Assembly: GCA_907163375.1 (NCBI GenBank)
Contig: CAJQUW010015400.1
Span: 124,001-188,000, forward strand
Length of the DNA: 64,000 bases
Reading direction: 5' to 3'
From: Prostheceraeus crozeri
Taxonomy: Eukaryota; Platyhelminthes; Polycladida; Euryleptidae
This document shows positions 16,401 through 29,504 of the stretch, piece by piece (the stretch's first letter is position 1; every line of letters begins with the position of its first letter). The notes beneath the pieces were generated by a model. It made no database searches. It was given only the letters and a program-made list of their open reading frames with translations, and was not told the origin of the DNA. The position numbers and the translations under genes were made by a program.

Positions 16401-18249
16401 ATTGTAACTCACATTGACAGTATTGACACTATTGACACTCAAATTGACACTATCGACACTGTTGAAGCTAATGACACTATTGACACTATTGACACTCAAA
16501 TTGAAATTATTGACACTCAAATTGACACCTTTGACAATCAAATTGACACTATTAACACTCAAATTGACACTACTGACACTCAAATTGACACTATTGAACT
16601 CAAATTGACACTTTTGACACTCAAAAAGACACTATTGACACTCAAATTGACACTATTGACAATTAAATTGACACTATTGACACTCAAATTGACACAATCG
16701 ACACAGATGGAGCTAATGACACTATTGACACTATTGACTATCAAATTGAAATTATTGACACTCAAATTGAAACTATTGACACTCAAATTGACACTATTGA
16801 CAATCCAATTGACAGTATTGACACTCAAATTGACACTATTGACACTATTTACACTCAAATTGACGGTATTGATGCTGAAATTGACACTATTGACACTTAC
16901 ATTGACACTATTGGCACTGAAAACGACACTACTGACACTCAAATTGACACTATTGACACTACATGACACTACATGAAAACTATATTAAAACCATATGAAA
17001 ACTATACGACTACTAACTGAAAACTAATTGATGACCGATGACACTAATGACACTAATGACGCTAATGACACTGTGACACTAATGACATATATGATCTATT
17101 GGACACTACTGGAAAAGCATGCGAAAACTGTACGAAAACTATACGAAAAATATGCGAAAACTATACGGAACAATACGAAAACTATGCGAAAACTATATGC
17201 AAACTCTATGAAATACATATATGAAATGCATATGAAAACTATGTGAAAACTATATGAAGACTGCATGAAAACTATATGAAGACTATATAAAAACTATATG
17301 AAAACTACAGGAAAGCTATATGAAATACATATGAAAACTATATGAAAGCTATATGAAAATTATATGAGAGCCATACGACATCTAACTGAAAATTAACTGA
17401 TGACTGATGACACTAATGACACTAATGACACTAATGACACTAATTACACTAATGACACTTTGACACTAATGACATATATGAACTATTGGACACTATTGGA
17501 AAACCATGCGAAAACTGTACGAAAAATATGCGAAAACTATATGAAGACTATATAAAAACCGATGACACTAATGACACTAATGACGCTAATGACACTGTGA
17601 CACTAATGACATATATGATCTATTGGACACTATTGGAAAACCATGCGAAAACTGTACGAAAACTATACGAAAAATATGCGAAAACTATACGGAACAATAC
17701 GAAAACTATGCGAAAACTATATGCAAACTCTATGAAATACATATATGAAATGCATATGAAAACTATGTGAAAACTATATGAAGACTGCATGAAAACTACA
17801 TGAAAACTATATGAAGACTATATAAAAACCGATGACACTAATGACACTAATGACGCTAATGACACTGTGACACTAATGACATATATGATCTATTGGACAC
17901 TATTGGAAAACCATGCGAAAACTGTACGAAAACTATACGAAAAATATGCGAAAACTATACGGAACAATACGAAAACTATGCGAAAACTATATGCAAACTC
18001 TATGAAATACATATATGAAATGCATATGAAAACTATGTGAAAACTATATGAAGACTGCATGAAAACTACATGAAAACTATATGAAGACCATATAAAAACT
18101 ATATGAAAACTATATGGAAGCTATATGAAATGCACATGAAAACTATATGAAAGGTATATGACAATTATATGAGAGCCATACGACATCTAACTGAAAACTA
18201 ACTGAAAACCATATGAAAACTATGCGACAACTAACTGAAAACTAACTGA
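13487..18249. repeat. Satellite section with longer B blocks
   Basis: A arrays lie at about 13487-14312, 15148-15732 and 16301-16975, separated by B blocks of about 570-1275 bp. These B blocks use TGATCTATTGG and AAACTCTATGAAATACATAT variants, which are absent from the first 13 kb but continue to the right. The section therefore marks a switch to another higher-order family. Confidence 0.8.
17551..18090. repeat. 270-bp direct tandem duplication in a B block
   Basis: The segments 17551-17820 and 17821-18090 read as base-identical by eye, apart from the last few bases. Both junctions show TATATAAAAACCGATGACAC, so the repeat boundary cuts into the usual ATTGATGACCGATG header. Near-identity implies a recent event. 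Confidence 0.85.
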
Positions 18250-21205
18250 TGAGTGATGACACTAATGTCACTAATGACACTAAAATTTTGACTACTGACA
18301 CCATTGACACTCAAATTGACACTATTGACACTCAAATTGTGTGAGGGCCATACGACATCTAACTGAAAACTAACCGAAAACTAGCTTAAAACTACATGAA
18401 AACTATATGAAAACTATATGAAAACTATATGAAATCTATATTAAAACTATATAAAAACTATCTGATAAGCATACGAAAACTATGCAACAACTAAGTGAAA
18501 ACTAACTAATGACTGATGACTGATTACACTAATGTCACTAATGACATTAAAATTGAGACTACTGACACTGTTGATACTCAAATTGACACCTTTGACAATC
18601 AAATTGATACTATTGACACTCAAATTGACACTATTGACACTTTTGACACTTAAATTGACACTTTTGACACTCAAAAAGACACTATTGACACTCAAATTGA
18701 CACTATTGACACTCAAATTGACACTATCAACACTGTTGGAGCTAATGACACTATTGACACTATTGACACTCAAATTGAAATTATTGACACTCTAATTGAC
18801 ACTATTTACACTCAAATTGACACTGTTGACAGTATTCACACTCAAATTGACAGTATTGACGCTCAAATTGACACTATTGACACTTACATTGACACTATTG
18901 ACACTAAAATTGACACAACTGACACTCAAATTAACGCTATTGACACTCATATTGACGCCATTGACACTACTGACACTCAAATTGACACTATTGACACTAC
19001 ATGACACTATATGACACTACATGAACTCTATATTAAAACGATATGAAAACTATACGACAACTAACTGAAAACTAATTGATGACCGATGACACTAATGACA
19101 CTAATGACAATGTGTTACTAATTACACTAATGACGCTAATGACACTGTAACACTAATGACATATATGAACTGTTGGATACTATTGGAAAAGCTTGCGAAA
19201 ACTGTACGAAAACTATACGAAAAATATGCGAAAACCATACGGAACAATACGAAAACTATGCGAAAACTATATGCAAACTCTATGAAATACATATATGAAA
19301 TGCATATGAAACTATGTGAAAACTATATGAAGACTGCATGAAAACTACATGAAAACTATATGAAGACTATATAAAAACTATATGAAAACTATATGAAAGC
19401 TATATGAAAGGCACATCAAAGCTATATGAAAGCTATATGAAAATTGTATGAGAGCCATACGACATCTAACTGAAAACTGTTTGAAAACTAGCTGAAATCT
19501 ACATGAAAACTACATGAAGGCTATATGAAGCACATATGAAAACTATGTGAAAACCATGTGAAGACTATGTAAAAATTATATGAAAACTATATGGAAGCTA
19601 TATGAAATGCACATGAAAACTATATGAAAGCTATATGACAATTATATGAGAGCCATGCGACATCTAACAGAAAACTAACTGAAAACCATATGAAAACTAT
19701 GCGACAACTAACTGAAAACTAACTGATGACTGATGTCACTAATGTCACTAATGACACTCAAATTTAGACTACTGACACCATTGACACTCAAATTGACACT
19801 ATTGACACTCAAATTGTGTGAGGGCCATACGACATCTAACTGAAAACTAACTGAAAACTAGCTTAAAACTACATGAAAACTATATGAAAACTATATGAAA
19901 ACTATATGAAATCTATATTAAAACTATATAAAAACTATCTGATAAGCATACGAAAACTATGCAACAACTAAGTGAAAACTAACTGATGACTGATGACTGA
20001 TTACACTAATGTCACTAATGACATTAAAATTGAGACTACTGACACTGTTGATACTCAAATTGACACTATTGACAATCAAATTGACACTACTGACACTCAA
20101 ATTGACACTATTGACACGTTTACACTCAAATTGACACTTTTGACACTCAAAAAGACACTATTGACACTCAAATTGACACTATTGACACTCAAATTGACAC
20201 TATTGACACTCAAATTGACACTATCAACACTGTTGGAGCTAATGACACTATTGACACTATTGACACTCAAATTGAAATTATTGACACTCTAATTGACACT
20301 ATTTACACTCAAATTGACACTGTTGACAGTATTCACACTCAAATTGACAGTATTGACGCTCAAATTGACACTATTGACACTTACATTGACACTATTGACA
20401 CTAAAATTGACACAACTGACACTCAAATTAACGCTATTGACACTCATATTGACGCCATTGACACTACTGACACTCAAATTGACACTATTGACACTACATG
20501 ACACTATATGACACTACATGAACTCTATATTAAAACGATATGAAAACTATACGACAACTAACTGAAAACTAATTGATGACCGATGACACTAATGACACTA
20601 ATGACAATGTGTTACTAATTACACTAATGACGCTAATGACACTGTGACACTAATGACATATATGAACTGTTGGATACTATTGGAAAAGCTTGCGAAAACT
20701 GTACGAAAACTATACGAAAAATATGCGAAAACCATACGGAACAATACGAAAACTATGTGAAAACTATATGAAGACTGCATGAAAACTACATGAAAACTAT
20801 ATGAAGACTATATAAAAACTATATGAAAACTATATGAAAGCTATATGAAAGGCACATCAAAGCTATATGAAAGCTATATGAAAATTGTATGAGAGCCATA
20901 CGACATCTAACTGAAAACTGTTTGAAAACTAGCTGAAATCTACATGAAAACTACATGAAGGCTATATGAAGCACATATGAAAACTATGTGAAAACCATGT
21001 GAAGACTATGTAAAAACTATATGAAAACTATATGGAAGCTATATGAAATGCACATGAAAACTATATGAGAGCTATATGACAATTATATGAGTGCCATACC
21101 ACATATAACTGAAAACTAACTGAAAACTAGCTGAAAACTACATGAAAACTATATGAAAACCATATGAAAACTATGCGACAACTAACTGAAAACTAACTGA
21201 TGACT
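18250..21205. repeat. Tandem pair of about 1.5-kb higher-order units
   Basis: A stub (18250-18338), an array (18521-19022) and a B block (19023-19730) are repeated as a stub (19731-19817), an array (19991-20520) and a B block (20521-21205). The 3' parts of the two long arrays (18792-19014 and 20289-20511) encode identical translations at an offset of 1497 bp. Both stubs end at the same chimeric junction, CTCAAATTGTGTGAGGGCC, where block A is fused directly to the GAGAGCCATACGAC part of block B. Confidence 0.85.
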
Positions 21206-24200
21206 GATGACTGATGACACTAATGTAACTAATAACATTTAAAATTGAGACTACTGACACCTTTGACACTCAAAGTGACACTATTGACACTCAAATTGAC
21301 ACTATTGACACTGAAATTGACACTATTGACACTCATATTGACACTTTTGACAATCAAATTGACACTATTGACACTCAAATTGACACTATTGACACTCAAA
21401 TTGACACTATTCACACTCAAATTGACACTATTGACACTCAAATTGACACTATTGACACTCAAATTGACACTATTGACACTCTTCACACTCCAATTGACAC
21501 TATTGACGCTCAAATTGACACTATTGACACTTAAATTGACATTAAAATTGACACTACTGACACTCAAATTACCGCTATTGACACTCATATTGACGCCATT
21601 GACACTCAAAAAGACACTACTGACACTCAAATTGACACTATTAACACTATATGACGCTATATGACACTACATCAAAACTACATTAAAACCATATGAAAAC
21701 TATACGACAACTAACTGAAAACTAATCGATGACCGATGACACTAATGACACTAATGACACTAATGACACTAATGACACTGTGACACTAATGACATATATG
21801 AACTATTAGACACTATTGAAAAACCATGCGAAAACTATACGAAAAATATGCAAAAACTATATGGAACAATACGAAAACTATGCGAAAACTATATGCAAAC
21901 TATATGAATACTATATGAAACTTATATGAAAACTATATGAACTCTACATGAAATGCATATGAAAACTATGTGAAAACTATATGAAGACTGCATGAAAACT
22001 ACATGAAAACTATATGAAGACTATATAAAATCTATATGAAAACTACAGGAAAGCTATATGAAATACATATGAAAACTATATGAAAGCTATATGACAATTA
22101 TATGAGAGCCATAGGACATCTAACTGAAAACTAACTGAAAACTAGCTGAAAACTACATGAAAACTATATGAAAACTATACGAAAACTATCTGAGAACCAT
22201 GTGAAAACTATGCGACAACTAACTGAAAACTAATTGATGACCGAAGACACTAATGACTCTAATGACACTAATTACACTAATGACACTAATGACACTGTGA
22301 CACTAATGACATATATGAACTATTGGACACTATTGGAATGCCATGCGAAAACTGTACGAAAACTGTACGAAAAATATGCGAAAACCATACGGAACAATAC
22401 GAAAACTATGCGAAAACTATATGCAAACTCTATGAAATACATATATGAAATGCATATGAAAACTATGTGAAAACTATATGAAGACTGCATGAAAACTACA
22501 TGAAAACTATATGAAGACTATATAAAAACTATATGAAAACTACAGGAAAGCTATATGAAATACATATCAAAACTATATGAAAGCTATATGAAAATTGTAT
22601 GAGAGCCATACGACATCTAACTGAAAACTAACTGAAAACTAGCTGAAAACTACATGAAAACTACATGAAGGCTATATGAAACACATATGAAATTTACGTG
22701 AAAGCCATGTGAACACCATATAAAAACTATATGAAAACTATATGGAAGCCAAATGAAATGCACATCAAAACTATATGAAAGCTATATGACAATTATATGA
22801 GAGCCATACGACATCTAACTGAAAACTGTTTGAAAACTAGCTGAAAACTACATGAAGGCTATATGAAGCACATATGAAAACTATGTGAAAATCATGTGAA
22901 GACTATATAAAAACTATATGAAAACTATATGGAACCTATATGAAATGCACATGAAAACTACATGAAAACTATATGAAAACCATATGAAAACTATGCGACA
23001 ACTAACTGAAAACTAACTGATGACTGATGACTGATGACACTTATGTAACTAATAACATTTAAAATTGAGTCTACTGACACCTTTGACACTCAAAGTGACA
23101 CTATTGACACTCAAATTGACACTATTGACACTCAAATTGACACTATTGACACTGAAATTGACACTATTGACACTCATATTGACACTTTTGACAATCAATT
23201 TGACACTATTGACACTCAAATTGACACTATTGACACTCAAATTGACACTATTCACACTCAAATTGACACTATTGACACTCAAATTGACACTATTGACACT
23301 TAAATTGACACTAAAATTGACACTACTGACACTCAAATTACCGCTATTGACACTCATATTGACGCCATTGACACTCAAAAAGACACTACTGACACTCAAA
23401 TTGACACTATTGACACTATATGACGCTATATGACACTACATGAAAACTACATTAAAACCATATGAAAACTATACGACAACTAACTGAAAACTAATCGATG
23501 ACACTAATGACACTAATGACACTAATTACACTAATAACACTGTGACACTAATGACATATATGAACTATTAGACACTATTGAAAAACCATGCGAAAACTGT
23601 ACGAAAACTATACGAAAAATATGCAAAAGCTATATGGAACAATACGAAAACTATGCGAAAACTATATGCAAACTATATGAATACTATATGAAACTTATAT
23701 GAAAAATATATGAAAACTATATGAAGTCTACATGAAATGCATATGAAAACTATGTGAAAACTATATGAAGACTGCATGAAAACTACATGAAAACTATATG
23801 AAGACTATATAAAAACTATATGAAAACTACAGGAAAGCTATATGAAATACATATGAAAACTATATGAAAGCTATATGACAATTATATGAGAGCCATAGGA
23901 CATCTAACTGAAAACTGACTGAAAACTAGCTGAAAACTACATGAAAACTATATGAAAACTATATAAAAACTATCTGAGAACCATGTGAAAACTATGCGAC
24001 AACTAACTGAAAACTAATTGATGACCGAAGACACTAATGACACTAATTACACTAATGACACTAATGACAGTGTGACACTAATGACATATATGAACTATTG
24101 GACACTATTGGAATGCCATGCGAAAACTGTACGAAAACTATACGAAAAATATGCGAAAACCATACGGAACAATACGAAAACTATGCGAAAACTATATGCA

Positions 24201-27200
24201 AACTCTATGAAATACATATATGAAATGCATATGAAAACTATGTGAAAACTATATGGAGACTGCATGAAAACTACATGAAAACTATATGAAGACTATATAA
24301 AAACTATATGAAAACTACAGGAAAGCTATATGAAATACATATCAAAACTATATGAAAGCTATATGAAAATTGTATGAGAGCCATACGACATCTAACTGAA
24401 AACTAACTGAAAACTAGCTGAAAACTACATGAAAACTACATGAAGGCTATATGAAACACATATGAAATTTACGTGAAAGCCATGTGAACACTATATAAAA
24501 ACTATATGAAAACTATATGGAAGCTATATGAAATGCACATCAAAACTATATGAAAGCTATATGACAATTATATGAGAGCCATACGACATCTAACTGAAAA
24601 CTGTTTGAAAACTAGCTGAAAACTACATGAAAACTACATGAAGGCTATATGAAGCACATATGAAAACTATGTGAAAACCATGTGAAGACTATGTAAAAAC
24701 TATATAAAAACTATATGGAAGCTATACGAAATGCACATGAAAACTATATGAGAGCTATATGACAATTATATGAGAGCCATACCACATATAACTGAAAACT
24801 AACTGAAAACTAGCTGAAAACTACATGAAAACTATATGAAAACCATATGAAAACTATGCGACAACTAACTGAAAACTAACTGATGACTGATGACTGATGA
24901 CACTAATGTAACTAATAACATTTAAAATTGAGACTACTGACACCTTTGACACTCGAAGTGACACTATTGACACTCAAATTGACACTATTCACACTCAAAT
25001 TGACACTATTGACACTCAAATTGACACTATTGACACTTAAATTGACACTAAAATTGACACTACTGACACTCAAATTACCGCTATTGACACTCATATTGAC
25101 GCCATTGACACTCAAAAAGACACTACTGACACTCAAATTGACACTATTGACACTATATGACGCTATATGACACTACATGAAAACTACATTAAAACCATAT
25201 GAAAACTATACGACAACTAACTGAAAACTAATCGATGACACTAATGACACTAATGACACTAATTACACTAATAACACTGTGACACTAATGACATATATGA
25301 ACTATTAGACACTATTGAAAAACCATGCGAAAACTGTACGAAAACTATACGAAAAATATGCAAAAGCTATATGGAACAATACGAAAACTATGCGAAAACT
25401 ATATGCAAACTATATGAATACTATATGAAACTTATATGAAAAATATATGAAAACTATATGAAGTCTACATGAAATGCATATGAAAACTATGTGAAAACTA
25501 TATGAAGACTGCATGAAAACTACATGAAAACTATATGAAGACTATATAAAAACTATATGAAAACTACAGGAAAGCTATATGAAATACATATGAAAACTAT
25601 ATGAAAGCTATATGACAATTATATGAGAGCCATAGGACATCTAACTGAAAACTAACTGAAAACTAGCTGAAAACTACATGAAAACTATATGAAAACTATA
25701 TAAAAACTATCTGAGAACCATGTGAAAACTATGCGACAACTAACTGAAAACTAATTGATGACCGAAGACACTAATGACACTAATTACACTAATGACACTA
25801 ATGACAGTGTGACACTAATGACATATATGAACTATTGGACACTATTGGAATGCCATGCGAAAACTGTACGAAAACTATACGAAAAATATGCGAAAACCAT
25901 ACGGAACAATACGAAAACTATGCGAAAACTATATGCAAACTCTATGAAATACATATATGAAATGCATATGAAAACTATGTGAAAACTATATGGAGACTGC
26001 ATGAAAACTACATGAAAACTATATGAAGACTATATAAAAACTATATGAAAACTACAGGAAAGCTATATGAAATACATATCAAAACTATATGAAAGCTATA
26101 TGAAAATTGTATGAGAGCCATACGACATCTAACTGAAAACTAACTGAAAACTAGCTGAAAACTACATGAAAACTACATGAAGGCTATATGAAACACATAT
26201 GAAATTTACGTGAAAGCCATGTGAACACTATATAAAAACTATATGAAAACTATATGGAAGCTATATGAAATGCACATCAAAACTATATGAAAGCTATATG
26301 ACAATTATATGAGAGCCATACGACATCTAACTGAAAACTGTTTGAAAACTAGCTGAAAACTACATGAAAACTACATGAAGGCTATATGAAGCACATATGA
26401 AAACTATGTGAAAACCATGTGAAGACTATGTAAAAACTATATAAAAACTATATGGAAGCTATACGAAATGCACATGAAAACTATATGAGAGCTATATGAC
26501 AATTATATGAGAGCCATACCACATATAACTGAAAACTAACTGAAAACTAGCTGAAAACTACATGAAAACTATATGAAAACCATATGAAAACTATGCGACA
26601 ACTAACTGAAAACTAACTGATGACTGATGACTGATGACACTAATGTAACTAATAACATTTAAAATTGAGACTACTGACACCTTTGACACTCGAAGTGACA
26701 CTATTGACACTCAAATTGACACTATTGACACTCAAATTGACACTATTGACACTGAAATTGACACTATTGACACTCATATTGACACTTTTGACAATCAAAT
26801 TGACACTATTGACACTCAAATTGACACTATTGACACTCAAATTGACACTATTCACACTCAAATTGACACTATTGACACTCAAATTGACACTATTGACACT
26901 CAAATTGACACTATTGACACTCTTCACACTCCAATTGACACTATTGACGCTCAAATTGACACTATTGACACTTAAATTGACACTAAAATTGACACTACTG
27001 ACACTCAAATTACCGCTATTGACACTCATATTGACGCCATTGACACTCAAAAAGACACTACTGACACTCAAATTGACACTATTGACACTATATGACGCTA
27101 TATGACACTACATGAAAACTACATTAAAACCATATGAAAACTATACGACAACTAACTGAAAACTAATCGATGACCGATGACACTAATGACACTAATTACA

Positions 27201-28151
27201 CTAATGACACTGTGACACTAATGACATACATGAACTATTAGACACTATTGAAAAACCATGCGAAAACTATACGAAAACTATACGAAAAATATGCAAAAGC
27301 TATATGGAACAATACGACAACTATGCGAAAACTATATGCAAACTATATGAATACTATATGAAACTTATATGAAAAATATATGAAAACTATATGAAGTCTA
27401 CATGAAATGCATATGAAAACTATGTGAAAACTATATGAAGACTGCATGAAAACTACATGAAAACTATATGAAGACTATATAAAAACTATATGAAAACTAC
27501 AGGAAAGCTATATGAAATACATATGAAAACTATATGAAAGCTATATGACAATTATATGAGAGCCATAGGACATCTAACTGAAAACTAACTGAAAACTAGC
27601 TGAAAACTACATGAAAACTATATGAAAACTATATAAAAACTATCTGAGAACCATATGAAAACTATGCGACAACTAACTGAAAACTAATTGATGACCGAAG
27701 ACACTAATGACACTGTGACACTAATGACATATATGAACTATTGGACACTATTGGAGTGCCATGCGAAAACTGTACGAAAACTATACGAAAAATATGCGAA
27801 AACCATACGGAACAATACGAAAACTATGCGAAAACCATATGATAAGTATATGAAAACTATGTGAAAACTATATGAAGACTGCACGAAAATTATATGAAAA
27901 CTATATGAAGAGTCCATAAAAACTATATGAAAACTATATAAAAGCTATATGAAATACATATGAAAACTATGTGAAAGCTATATGACAATTATGAGAGCCA
28001 TACGACATCTATCTGAAAACTACATGAAGACTGTATGAACTAACTGATGACTGATGACACTAATGACACTCAAATTGACACTCAAATTGAGACTACTGAC
28101 ACCATTGACACTCAAATTGACACTATTGACACTCAAATTGACACTATTGAC
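21206..28151. repeat. Run of 1.7-1.9-kb higher-order units next to the Polinton
   Basis: A arrays start at about 21206, 23021, 24886, 26621 and 28041. They share a distinctive header (ACATTTAAAATTGAG) and the variant CTCAAATTACCGCTATTGAC. B blocks contain GAATGCCATGCGAAAACTG. The units from 24018 and 25755 are nearly identical over about 1.7 kb and share the private ATATGGAGACTGCATG. The array at 24928-25170 is about 200 bp shorter than its neighbour at 26665-27105. The last array (28041 onward) is split by the Polinton after about 110 bp and resumes at 45451. Confidence 0.85.
28146..28151. repeat. Left 6-bp target-site duplication (ATTGAC)
   Basis: ATTGAC directly abuts the outer end of the left terminal inverted repeat and is repeated at 45451-45456 beyond the right end. 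Six base pairs is the length typical of Polinton integration. ATTGAC is also the core of the satellite, so its presence alone is weak evidence. Its exact position at both ends is what supports the call. Confidence 0.85.
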
Positions 28152-28704
28152 AGTAATTGGGAAAAGACCGTTCCAGGACACCATAAAATTCAAAAAATAG
28201 TATCTTTGAAAACCACATAAATTCATGAATTTGAACCCTTTTTCAGGTTATTAAGACCTAAATACATGAATTTAGTCCATTCAAAAAGTACCATTTTTTC
28301 AAAAAATGGCATTTTTAAAAACGACATAAATTCATGAATTTGAGCCCTTTTTCAGGTTATGAAGACCTAAATTCATAAATATGGTCGTTTTTAAAAATAC
28401 CCAATTTTCAAATTTTTCAAAATCTCAAATTTGAGAATTACAATTTTCGCCCTTAAAATCATGACCGGTCCAGGACACCGAAAATCAGAAAAGTTAAGAA
28501 TCTCAAAATTTGTGAATTACAATTTTCTCGCTTAAATTATGACCGTTCCAGGACACCGAAAAAATCATAAAAGTTAAGAATCTCAAATTCATGAATTTTA
28601 TCCATCTTTCAGGTTTTTAAAATATATCATGTGACTAAAAATATTTCTTTAAAAATGGAAGAAACAAAAGTGGAAGAAACCGCAAGAATATATCCTTCGT
28701 TATC
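28152..28704. repeat. Polinton left terminal inverted repeat
   Basis: This matches the reverse complement of 44977-45450. It is about 553 bp against 474 bp on the right. The difference is accounted for by a direct duplication of about 78 bp (28463-28540 and 28541-28618) present only here. A 17-bp motif, GACCGTTCCAGGACACC or a one-base variant, occurs at 28166-28182, 28463-28479 and 28541-28557. The inner end carries the start codon and first codons of the leftmost gene. Confidence 0.95.
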
Positions 28705-29383
28705 ATATGAACGTAGTTCTACTTTAATGGACATTGAAAAGATTAACATTGAAAAAATGAATAAAGAAAAACACAAAGATAGAGTACGTTATATGAAAGA
28801 TAAGGAATCTCAATTATTATTAAGATTAGAGCATTATAAAAAATTAAGAAAGAGATGGACTAAAGTTGAGAATGTAACACAAGGAATTGGCATATTCTTA
28901 ACAATAAGTTTAGGCGCTCTCACTATTGTTATATCTTCTGGTGTTTTAGTAATTCCAGTAGTTGCTACAGCTTTAACAGGTACGGGTGTTTTTGCAACTT
29001 CACTTGTTACAATGTTAGATAAATCTTTAATAACTAAGAAACGAAAATCATTAAAAACTAAGCATTTACATATTAAAGAAGTCTATGACAAATTGCATTA
29101 CTACTTTCAAAGAGTATGTGATGATAATGTTATTACGTTAGATGAGATTGAAAAATTTGATCAAATAGCTAATGAAGTAAATCAAATATCATTTCAATTA
29201 CAGTCAGAAAAAGTTGATGATAAGAATAAACAGGATGGCAAAATTTCGAGTCATGGTAAAACTTTTACTGATGGTAAAATTTCTAATGAAGAAAATGACA
29301 AAATATTTTTAGAAGAGCTAAAATCTTTAAGCGAAAATTTAAGCAAAACTTTATTAAACAAAACTTTATTAAACAAAACTTAA
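28655..29383 (+). CDS. Polinton unknown protein with central hydrophobic hairpin
   Basis: A 242-residue protein from the ATG at 28655, chosen because it follows TTTAAAAATG, the start context shared by the element's other genes. A GTG eight codons upstream is also in frame. The N-terminal third is charged and likely helical (runs of E and K). Residues of about 72-120 form one or two strongly hydrophobic stretches (GIFLTISLGALTIVI, then VLVIPVVATAL), which suggests membrane insertion. The C-terminal half is helical and ends in a short SKTLLNKTLLNKT repeat. The first 17 or so codons lie within the terminal inverted repeat, so the right end holds a mirrored copy of this start region. I do not recognise the family. 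A virion or membrane-associated role is only inference. Confidence 0.7.
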   Translation: MEETKVEETARIYPSLSYERSSTLMDIEKINIEKMNKEKHKDRVRYMKDKESQLLLRLEHYKKLRKRWTKVENVTQGIGIFLTISLGALTIVISSGVLVIPVVATALTGTGVFATSLVTMLDKSLITKKRKSLKTKHLHIKEVYDKLHYYFQRVCDDNVITLDEIEKFDQIANEVNQISFQLQSEKVDDKNKQDGKISSHGKTFTDGKISNEENDKIFLEELKSLSENLSKTLLNKTLLNKT

Positions 29384-29504
29384 AACGAGAAACCTTTAAA
29401 CGAAAAGATGTCAGACAACAAAGCAATAAAAAAATAATTTGTTCAGTAAAATGTTTTTGTTGTATTCCAATGTTACCACAAAATTCAAATATTATATTTT
29501 AAAA

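Larger units (their letters stand above)
1..28151. repeat. Left satellite domain: alternating 21-bp (A) and 11-bp (B) arrays
   Basis: The whole stretch is tandem repeat. Block A is built from ACTCAAATTGAC (12 bp) and ACTATTGAC (9 bp), giving a 21-bp period. Block B is built from variants of ATGAAAACTAT (11 bp). A arrays start with GATGACTGATGACACTAATG followed by an ATTGAGACTACTGACACC segment. They end with a GCCATTGACACTCAAAATGA segment and a run of ACTATATGACAC. B blocks open with 9-bp ACTAATGAC units, pass through GGAACAATACGAAAACTATG and GAGAGCCATACGAC segments, and close with GCGACAACTAACTGAAAACT. Many stop-free frames occur on both strands because 21 is divisible by three and the unit lacks stops in most frames. 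I do not regard them as genes. No tRNA, rRNA or host coding gene was recognised. Confidence 0.95.

Noticed and set aside
24018-24245. Recurrent frame of about 70-75 codons in B blocks (TLMTYMNYWTLLECHAKTVRKLYEKY type), seen in more than ten units
   Set aside because: It is kept because the units are near-copies. It consists of ACTAATGAC and 11-bp repeat words, often loses its start or shifts between units, and shows no domain. Codon-level substitution bias across copies would be the decisive test.
1-28151. TTGACA-like boxes throughout block A resembling bacterial -35 promoter elements
   Set aside because: They follow from the repeat unit ATTGACACT. The context is a eukaryotic chromosome and no matching -10 boxes or genes are present.
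1-28151. Regular spacing of conserved repeats suggesting a CRISPR array
   Set aside because: There are no unique spacers of constant length between repeats. Everything between headers is itself satellite, at variable length.
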